NCBI GenBank assembly: GCA_964473355.1
Contig: CAYYOS010000061.1
Coordinates: 1-14,271 of the forward strand
Origin: CAYYOS01 sp964473355
GTDB lineage: Bacteria > Pseudomonadota > Gammaproteobacteria > Burkholderiales > REEB80
Length of the DNA stretch: 14,271 nt
Direction of reading: 5' to 3'
The position numbers and the translations under genes were made by a program. Of this stretch, positions 7,781 through 14,271 are shown piece by piece; the first letter of the stretch is position 1; every line of letters starts with the position of its first letter. The notes beneath the pieces are model-generated. The model searched no databases. It was not told the DNA's origin and was given only the letters and a program-made list of their open reading frames with translations.

Positions 7781-10700
7781 TTACTTGTTAATAAGCTGGC
7801 GCCACATTACTCTTCCCGTCGTTCCAGCTTTGGGTAATGTTTTATCGAAGGCTAGATTCGCCGGTGCACCCGAGCCGGGTGCTCCCCCCGGAACCCCGGA
7901 TTTGACGCCAACGGCAACGGCATTACCTTGTGCCGTGACCAGGACTGTTATGCGGGTAGCAATGAAACTTCCCAGCAGTTCTCTTGTAGCTGATGTCGCT
8001 CCGGTAGAAAGAGACACGCCACCTCCATCCCGATAATCCACGTAATTTAGCCAACTTGTACCGCCATAAATATTGCAAGGTTCATCATCCGGTATGTTGG
8101 AGGTAAAGCTTAAGACTCCAAAATTAAGGGTGGGGTTGGTATTCGCTCTTTCGCCAGTAAGCGGGAGATCTAAGTACCAGCCATCTTGCGTTTGCAAGTA
8201 GTTGGCGCGAGCTACCGCGTTGGGATTTGAAACCCCAGCCGCTGCTAACATTGTTCGTCCATCTAGGGTTAAGGAACCCATACCCTTATCTTCTAAGCCA
8301 TACATGGTTTGTCTTTGCACATCACTGATATCGCTAATTCCATAGNNNNNNNNNNCCCGGTACCGACATAAACCATCCGGTATTTCGCCCCTGCCTTACC
8401 AGAGACCACACCTAACTCTGGCACGGTGGTGATAGGCTGTGGAACGCCCGAGGGATCTTTAAGTTTAGCCATCGGTAACGGGTCGACTACCCAACTTGCT
8501 ACCGTAGAGCCGGTAAAATCAAAGCGCCAAAGGTGCCCGTTAAGGTCGCCGCCGTAAACCCATTCCACCGTATTTTCGAGGTCGGTATTGTCTACATAAG
8601 CGGCGATATGCGCAAAACCACTGGGGTTACTTATCGTTCCGCTGTCTGGAACGTCTATTTTTTTTATCAGCGCGCCCGTTTCCACATTGACGACATATAA
8701 ATGACCTCTGCCGTCCCCGGTTGTGCTGCCAGTCGGCCCGCCATTTGCCTGAGGTACATTGTTATAGCCGGAAGCAAATATCGCAACCCATCCAATCCCC
8801 GTTGCCCGGGTTTTTACGATGGTGGGCCGGCCATAACTAAATCCCATGTCCGGATCTGTAAATTCCCACAATGCTTTACTGGCAACACTGGTCTCATTAG
8901 CAGCAGTCGGGCTAGTAATGTTTAGCGCGTAGTATCCTCTGCCGCCTTTTCCTAATCCTCCGATCAGCACCGTGTTCCAGTCAGGCGTATAACCCACGCC
9001 TTGCGCGGTGCCGGCGACAAAATTAAAATCGGCGTCAGCCATCACTGGTGTGGCATCGACATAATACTTATGGGTAAATCCATTACTTACGGCTAAATCA
9101 CGCAGTTTCGGAATCAATAGTCCCGGAATGTACGCCCAATTTTCCGCACCGGTGGCGCCATCAAACGCATGCAGCATGCCGTCGTTCGCTGCTTGATAAA
9201 GCGTAGCCGGGCGATTGCTCATTGCAGTTATGTGCGCCGTATATCCTTTATTTGTCGCTTCAAGATAATGATAGGGTGGAATTTTGACAGCCACCCCTTC
9301 GGCATTTATGGGATCTCCAAAAATGTGAGCGCGGGCCCGGTAAAGACAAGGGCTGGCAACGTTGGTCGCACAATTTGCGTTTCCCATCTCCCGGCCACGC
9401 CACCCACGTAAGAATTCTAAGACGGTTTGCCCATCCGTCGGTCCTGGCGGGGACGTCGCTGAATTAAGTTGCGATTGCTGAGTTGCACTTAAGCTCGCCC
9501 ACTGGAAAGGCACGCCCACGCCACCCCTAAAGGTTGCAATGCGGCGCGTGTCACTCGTCGCGGTGCTTTTAGTATCCAACTGATAACGCGCGCCTTGCGT
9601 CCAAAGTGGTGTCGGCAAAATTTGTCCGGTATTTATATCTAAGGCGTAAGCTTGAATTTCACCGGTCCAGGTCGCGGGATCGAAACTAGCAAGGTAAGTT
9701 TTATTGTCGGTAGCGCTAATATTAGGATTACTAATCGCGTTTGCCGCCGCTGCGCCGATCCGGCTGTTAATGTTGTTTAAAGCATTTGCGATAGCGTTAG
9801 CAAATTGCTCGGGATCCGAGGCATTGAAAAACTCACCTCGACTATTAACAGCGGCATGCCATAAATCATCTATTTTTTCCGGGGTGCTGACGGTCACCGG
9901 GCCGGGGCTAGGCCAAGGCTGGGCACCGCTAGACAATGCCGGGAATGCGGAAGGATACGCGAGTGAGCCCTCTACGCCTAAACCCACGGTAAAGTTAACC
10001 AGGTGCTGCCAGAAGGCCGGATCTTTAGAGTTTGGCGCTACTTCATTTGACAGCCCGGGGTGCAAATCCCGGTTCCAATAGTACATCGCTGCATCTGCTA
10101 ATGTACCTGTCCAACCATCGCTATAAGGTGGGCCTGGCGAGTATTGATAACTTGGGTTATTAGGGCCCGTGATTGTCGGCCCACTGCTGCCATCTACATT
10201 TAAAGCCGCGCCTCCCGAAGCGCCGGTCCCATTCCAATAGCCATCTGTCATAAGAATATTATAGCTTTGGCGACATGCTAATTGCGGGGCCGGTCCCCAT
10301 GGGCCGCTATTATCCGTACGGCTAAAGTATTGACCCACTTGATCTATGGCTTTTCGAAGCGGGGTGCCGTCGGTCGGGATGACGTGACCATACAGGCTGT
10401 TAAAAAAAGTAGTGCGGTTTGCGCCACTGAACGGCTTAACACCATTTACGATAGTGCCCGGACTTGCTACCCCGTCTATGGTCGCGGCACCGACATTAAT
10501 CGCGCCAAAGCCCACGCGAGGCGTAGTACCCAGCTGACTAAAAGCTTTACCGATGCCCGCACGGGAAGCTAAGATTCGTGAGCGATAATAGGTGAACCAA
10601 TTGGCGAAGTTTTGAATCTCTTGGGCCTTCGTTCTAACTACGCCGGAAGGACTAGTGAACGTAGCACTAGCCGGAGTCGCCGTGGTAATTTGGACCTTGT

Positions 10701-11352
10701 TATAGCTACTGAATACCGTGCGCGAGCCAACACCTTTGTAATTAAAATAAGTAATAGGCCAAAAAGTGTGGGGACCATTGCATGGCGCACAATTCACCGT
10801 GCTTTGATTTGGACCGTCGAACCATACGGCGGTTATGGTTTGTTGTGCCGTTAAATTAATGACGCCGGCCGCGGGGAGGCGGGGGTTGTACATGGCAGCC
10901 GTCGGGTTTGAATCAGGGAAAGCCACTCCGTTTTCATCTACCCAGGGTTTGTAGGTAATATTTGGATTGTAATAAAGCCTGTTGTTAGCCGCAGAACGTC
11001 CGAAGAAATTGTGGACATTCGCGTCTGCGAAGGTAGGTACTTGGTTCGTATAATCCGCGCCGCCATAAGGGGAATTTGGACGAGGATGAAGAAAGATAGA
11101 AGACCGCATTTCCTGTTCGGGTAAAAACTCCCAATGCATGGAGCCGGAATCATCCAGAGTAAACATGATGTTCGGCTGAACCTGGTTAATGTTGTTCGCT
11201 ACCGGAACTGGCACATCCGAAAGATCCACGGCTGCTTTTATATTGTCGCTGAATCCCGTCAATATTAAAGCCAACGTCATAAGACTGAACAGGATTTTAG
11301 GTTGGGTCGTGTGACTTGCGCGCATTAGTTGGTCAGGGTTTTGCTTATTCAT
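7781..11352 (-). CDS. pilY1: Type IV pilus tip adhesin / biogenesis factor PilY1 (assembly gap)
   Basis: PilY1 is a large secreted tip protein needed for pilus assembly, adhesion and surface sensing. A basic N-terminus and hydrophobic segment (about 20-34) form a signal peptide, cleaved near 40-41. A von Willebrand A-like domain follows with DDSGS (67-71), T330 in DGTPLR and D370 in MTDG, the expected MIDAS residues. The C-terminal beta-propeller shows ANDGMLHAF (722-730), GGLGKGGRGYYALN and GGDLNGHLWRFD. Residue 999 ends at GTG before the gap. After it, in another frame, YGISDISDVQRQTMYGLEDKG starts 187 residues ending in the usual GRVMWRQL. The sum is about 1190 aa, near the 1161 of P. aeruginosa. 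The ATG at 11352 has an AGGAG site. A degenerate calcium-type loop is at 922-930, and no RGD is seen. It is the last gene of the operon. Confidence 0.93.
8346..8355. other. Assembly gap (10 N) within pilY1
   Basis: Ten N separate two parts of pilY1. Taken literally, the 10-base length shifts the frame: translation would continue for only about 16 nonsense residues and stop at 8293. The upstream part ends VYVGTG and the downstream part begins YGISDIS in a different frame, which are neighbouring positions in normal PilY1. The true length should be 2 modulo 3, and about 5 bases would fit the family spacing. The 10 N is probably a placeholder, so no pseudogene should be called from this. Confidence 0.95.
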
Positions 11353-11376
11353 TTTGTACTCCTATTATTCATCACA

Positions 11377-12012
11377 CTAAAAGCGAAGAATGGCTTGTGA
11401 CATGGCTACGGTATTTTTCGGACCATCCACGCGCACGGTTACCCGATAATAAACATTCCCAGGAAGAACCGGTCTGCGAAGAATGTACAGCGCTTGTCGG
11501 CTACTATTATCGGTGCCACTTTGAGTAACAGTCATGCAGTTATCGGCAATTTCCTGTGCGGTGGCCGGAGGGTGTGCGGGCAGCGCGCCGGCGGGCACCA
11601 TATTACACATACGTTCGATGACCAAGCGCACGCGGTTACCGTTTGCGCCGAATCCGCTGGAATAGACGTCGGCGGGCGTCACGCCATCCGTGCGTGTCAT
11701 TGCGTTTATGGTACTCGGCGCTCCATTCGTTCCAAGGGTGGGCGCGGTTTGCATCACTGCAAAGTAATACGGAGGGATGCTTATCTCGCGACTGGTAATC
11801 AAGGGCAGCCTAACCATCGCGGTCTCGATGCCTAAATCGGATTCCTGCAAAGCACTACCTTGAAAGGACATGTTCCCAGAAATAAGGTTAGAAGTATCCA
11901 CGGAGCGGACCATGGCTATCCCGGCGAGCGTCATGGCAACCAACACAATCAACGCCAAAAATAGTACGACGCCCTGCTGTTTTTTGAGGTATTTTTTAGA
12001 GGAATTTTTCAT
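11377..12012 (-). CDS. pilX: Type IV pilus minor pilin PilX
   Basis: PilX is a minor pilin, GspK-like in role, expected to sit in the priming/tip complex that supports PilY1. The product is 211 aa from the ATG at 12012, which overlaps the pilW stop as ATGA. An in-frame ATG at 12024 would add 4 residues but loses this overlap. The class III leader is MKNSSKKYLKKQQG followed by the hydrophobic helix VVLFLALIVLVAMTLAGIAM. Mature position +5 is Leu, not the usual Glu. The stretch RSVDTSNLISGNMSFQGSAL is typical of PilX of Betaproteobacteria as I recall it. The C-terminus has a Cys pair (ERMCNM and DNCMTV) that may form a disulfide. pilY1 follows after 24 nt. Confidence 0.9.
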   Translation of the reverse strand: MKNSSKKYLKKQQGVVLFLALIVLVAMTLAGIAMVRSVDTSNLISGNMSFQGSALQESDLGIETAMVRLPLITSREISIPPYYFAVMQTAPTLGTNGAPSTINAMTRTDGVTPADVYSSGFGANGNRVRLVIERMCNMVPAGALPAHPPATAQEIADNCMTVTQSGTDNSSRQALYILRRPVLPGNVYYRVTVRVDGPKNTVAMSQAILRF

Positions 12013-13211
12013 GAGGCAGCCCATATCATGTTGCGCAGCGGGATTACTGTTTCATAAACGCGGTAGCGATAGCACAGGGCGTCCGGGATGGCGCTCAGAT
12101 CTACCGCGACCTGCTGGGGTCCGGGCCAGAGAATAGGCGCAGCCGCGGTGGCATCGCAGACACCCGCATTCATTTTTTCTTTAAGCGTGCTACGCGCAAC
12201 AACTGCAACTCGGATGGATTTGATAGTTGCAATTGTCGCGCCAGTGGGTGATGGCGCTGCAAAAGAGTTATTGTCCGTATAAATACCCACGGCGTCTGTC
12301 CACAAATCTAGGATGTTATCCCCGTTTGTATCCACGCCATATTGAGCTTGTAAGTTGACGATGTTGTCGGCGAGCGCCGTCATATTGGTGGCACCGGCGC
12401 CGCCCAATAACAAGTCGCTTACCGCAAAGGTGTTCGGGGGGGAAATCCAATAACTCTGAATAACCGGAATCCCGAGATTGACTAGAGAGCTAGGACAAGG
12501 CACCCCGGTGCTACAATATGAAACTCCCAAGCCACCGCTTCGATTAAACGGCCCATTGACCCCAGGCGCGTGAACAAGTGTATTAGCAGGAGGAGGGTTC
12601 ACCGGCACGCCCTTAACAGGATAGCGATCAGTCACGGGTCCGAAAGGATAGGGATAAGAACCGGGTCCCGTGATTTGATTGAGCGTGCAATCCTTGCCCG
12701 TTTCCACCGTGACGACGAGATCACCGAAATGCACACCGGTCGGGGGCGCAGAGACACTGGTTGCAGGGGCGGGTCGAGTGCCCGTGAGGGTAACCGGTGC
12801 GCTTAGACCCGTCGATGTACCATAAGTGATGGTTACTGTATCAGGCAAGCCCCCACCCCCATCCGTAATTAGAACCGGATATAAGCGGAATGCGATATTG
12901 CTACCGCCAGGCCCCGGAACGGGGTTGACGGCATTTTGATTGTAGGCACGTATAGGACATCCCAACAGTGGATTAATCGGAAGCCCTGGAAACGTAGTAT
13001 AGCCATACCCCGCTTGGCGGGCATCCCGATCTATAGCGCTAAGCGCTGCAATACCGTTAGCCTGAGCATCAACGCCGCCGGTGGTGGTACGCTTTTGGCC
13101 TTCCGAAACGGCGAAAACTTGCATGATCACCAGTATGCCGAGCATGCCTATTACCAAGCCCACCATCACTTCAACCAGACTAAATCCCCGAAAATTATGT
13201 GAGCGTTTCAT
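12009..13211 (-). CDS. pilW: Type IV pilus minor pilin PilW
   Basis: PilW is a large, GspJ-like minor pilin of the pilus priming complex, cleaved by PilD in the inner membrane. The product is 400 aa. The leader MKRSHNFRG is followed by FSLVEVMVGLVIGMLGILVI, with Glu at mature position +5. The family stretch AIDRDARQAGYG follows the helix, and the long C-terminal region is Gly/Pro/Thr-rich with several Cys. The ATG at 13211 lies 9 nt after the pilV stop, and no good ribosome binding site is visible. It overlaps pilX by 4 nt. At 400 aa it is longer than the roughly 270-aa P. aeruginosa PilW; long forms are common in Betaproteobacteria as I recall them. Confidence 0.9.
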   Translation of the reverse strand: MKRSHNFRGFSLVEVMVGLVIGMLGILVIMQVFAVSEGQKRTTTGGVDAQANGIAALSAIDRDARQAGYGYTTFPGLPINPLLGCPIRAYNQNAVNPVPGPGGSNIAFRLYPVLITDGGGGLPDTVTITYGTSTGLSAPVTLTGTRPAPATSVSAPPTGVHFGDLVVTVETGKDCTLNQITGPGSYPYPFGPVTDRYPVKGVPVNPPPANTLVHAPGVNGPFNRSGGLGVSYCSTGVPCPSSLVNLGIPVIQSYWISPPNTFAVSDLLLGGAGATNMTALADNIVNLQAQYGVDTNGDNILDLWTDAVGIYTDNNSFAAPSPTGATIATIKSIRVAVVARSTLKEKMNAGVCDATAAAPILWPGPQQVAVDLSAIPDALCYRYRVYETVIPLRNMIWAAS

Positions 13212-13220
13212 ATGCTTGGC

Positions 13221-13619
13221 CTAGGGTAAGTTGTCATTTATTTGAGCTGCCGCCACATAGCGCCGCTGCGTAGGGTCTTGCGGGGCGGTCCACATGAGCG
13301 TCACCGTGACGGCATTACCTGCGCCCACTGCGACGGTCGCGGCGGCGTTAGGCAAGCGTTGCGCGGAGGTTTGGACTTTGGTTAACCATGCATTAAATCT
13401 GGGGCCACCGGTGGCGTACTGAGACAGCAGGCTTTTATCTGCCATCCACATCTCCCCGATAATGTCATTGACGAGCAACACTGCCTCGGCGCGATAGCGG
13501 GCATCGGTGCTCGCTCGACTTGAAGCAGCTTGTAGGCCAACCAATGCTAATATGCCCATGGAAAAAATGAGAATGGCAATTAAGCCTTCCAGTAATATTA
13601 TGCCGCTTTGATTTTTCAT
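13221..13619 (-). CDS. pilV: Type IV pilus minor pilin PilV
   Basis: PilV is a small GspI-like minor pilin. The product is 132 aa. The leader is only MKNQSG, followed by IILLEGLIAILIFSMGILALVGLQ with Glu at mature +5. Next comes the usual segment around ARYRAEAVLLVNDIIGEMW, found after the helix in this family. The C-terminal half carries VTVTLMWTAPQD and RRYVAAAQI, common PilV/GspI-like strands. It is placed between fimT (10 nt) and pilW (9 nt) and is certainly co-transcribed. The ATG at 13619 gives the short leader, and there is no alternative start nearby. Confidence 0.9.
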   Translation of the reverse strand: MKNQSGIILLEGLIAILIFSMGILALVGLQAASSRASTDARYRAEAVLLVNDIIGEMWMADKSLLSQYATGGPRFNAWLTKVQTSAQRLPNAAATVAVGAGNAVTVTLMWTAPQDPTQRRYVAAAQINDNLP

Positions 13620-13629
13620 ATTCGCTATC

Positions 13630-14208
13630 CTATGCGCAAGCTTGGGGACTAACCGAGGGGCTCAAAGCTGGGTCACACATGCGAATTTGCCCCCCCGGTG
13701 ATACCGTGATGACTAACCGGCGTGCGGTACTTGCCGATGCATGCAGAACATCTATCCTGGTGATCGCACCCGGGCTAACTCTTCCCAGGGGATTAAACAC
13801 AATGGCACCCGCGGAGTTAGCGGCCAGGGGTGTTCCGTAAGCCGTATTGATGGGAACAGATGTTCCTATTCGAGCTTGGGCTGAACCTTCCGCACCATCT
13901 CGTGCTTGTACGGGGACGTTAAACAACAATCCAGCGACCGCAGGATCGTCGGCTAGCACGGTCCATCCACTGACGTTTCCTGCACCGGAAAACGTAAATT
14001 GCGTAAATGTGTTGTCGCGCACGGCCGTCGCACGGGCCAACTGCAGGGCGTTTTGAACCGATTCAGCGGCGGTTCTAAGTTGGGTGTTTTGTATCCATTG
14101 CTGGTAAGTGGGCACGCCCGCCATCATTAATAAGGCCACAATTGCGATGCCTATCATGAGCTCGACAAGGGTAACGCCCTGCATGCTGTCGCTTGTCTTA
14201 ATTAGCAT
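13630..14208 (-). CDS. fimT: GspH/FimT-family minor pilin (FimT/FimU)
   Basis: This is the GspH-like minor pilin of the type IV pilus; in P. aeruginosa the corresponding genes are fimT and fimU. The product is 192 aa from the ATG at 14208. The leader MLIKTSDSMQG is followed by VTLVELMIGIAIVALLMMAG with Glu at mature +5, then PTYQQWIQNTQLRTAAESVQ and LQLARATAVRDN, typical of the GspH/FimT domain. The C-terminus IRMCDPAL...PQACA holds a Cys pair. The frame is open to 14259, but the start at 14208 is preferred: it follows an AAGGCGG ribosome binding site and gives a normal leader length. It is the first pilus gene in the window; more may lie beyond the edge. FimT or FimU cannot be distinguished from sequence alone. 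Confidence 0.88.
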   Translation of the reverse strand: MLIKTSDSMQGVTLVELMIGIAIVALLMMAGVPTYQQWIQNTQLRTAAESVQNALQLARATAVRDNTFTQFTFSGAGNVSGWTVLADDPAVAGLLFNVPVQARDGAEGSAQARIGTSVPINTAYGTPLAANSAGAIVFNPLGRVSPGAITRIDVLHASASTARRLVITVSPGGQIRMCDPALSPSVSPQACA

Positions 14209-14238
14209 AAGCCGCCTTTTTTGGTGGCCCAACAGGTA

Positions 14239-14265
14239 TTCGGGGTGGGGGCAACCCACCCCGAA
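14239..14265. repeat. 11-bp perfect inverted repeat upstream of fimT
   Basis: TTCGGGGTGGG (14239-14249) and CCCACCCCGAA (14255-14265) are exact inverted copies around a 5-nt loop. This gives a very stable GC-rich hairpin, 30 nt before the fimT ATG. Neither strand has a T-run next to it inside the window, so it is not a canonical terminator. It could be the end of an upstream minus-strand gene or a leader structure in the pilus mRNA. Confidence 0.6.
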
Positions 14266-14271
14266 GGAGCG

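Noticed and set aside
7861..7910. Gly/Pro-rich stretch near the PilY1 C-terminus as a repeat element
   Set aside because: It encodes a short flexible linker (SGVPGGAPGSGAPAN) without a regular DNA repeat unit.
7781..8320. Separate 179-aa gene downstream of pilY1
   Set aside because: Its content is the normal PilY1 C-terminus, and the frame is open upstream to the N gap, so it belongs to pilY1.
8293..8345. C-terminal tail MELAISVMCKDKPCMA of PilY1
   Set aside because: It is the out-of-frame reading after a gap of wrong length.

Overview
The window looks like a stretch of proteobacterial chromosome. Its gene order, rpsT | murJ-ribF-ileS-lspA-fkpB-ispH | pilY1-pilX-pilW-pilV-fimT, is the order known next to the type IV pilus minor-pilin cluster of Pseudomonas aeruginosa. 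It is also broadly shared with Betaproteobacteria. The flavour of PilX, PilW and FimT (for example the RSVDTSNLISGN stretch of PilX and the RMCDPAL end of FimT) leans towards a betaproteobacterium. That placement is an inference from family memory, not a database result. No rRNA, tRNA, CRISPR array, transposase or phage gene was recognised.

Left part (1-7739). rpsT (ribosomal protein S20) is on the minus strand. It diverges from a tightly packed plus-strand run: murJ (lipid II flippase), ribF (FMN/FAD synthesis), ileS (isoleucyl-tRNA synthetase), lspA (prolipoprotein signal peptidase) and fkpB (FKBP-type prolyl isomerase). Junctions are +2, -8, -8 and -4 nt, which points to one co-translated operon. 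After fkpB an 83-bp inverted repeat of the ATTCCC-N8-GGGAAT (dRS3-like) type sits in front of ispH (last enzyme of the MEP isoprenoid pathway). ispH therefore may have its own promoter.

Right part (7781-14208). Five minus-strand genes encode the type IV pilus minor pilins and tip adhesin, transcribed fimT, pilV, pilW, pilX, pilY1 with gaps of 10, 9, -4 and 24 nt. The four pilins are expected to be cleaved by prepilin peptidase PilD and to form a priming/tip complex carrying the large secreted PilY1. pilE and pilY2, which lie between pilY1 and ispH in P. aeruginosa, are absent from that position. pilY1 is interrupted by a 10-N assembly gap at 8346-8355. The frame apparently breaks there, but both sides read as normal PilY1, so the break is best explained by a wrong gap length.

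The two blocks converge at 7740-7780. The best intrinsic terminator for the pilus operon lies inside the last codons of ispH. There is no stretch over 300 bases without a gene. I did not find a previously undescribed system. The interesting points are regulatory or structural: the embedded terminator, the repeat, the rpsT promoter touching the murJ start, the gap, the missing pilE, and divergent motif details in PilY1 and PilX.
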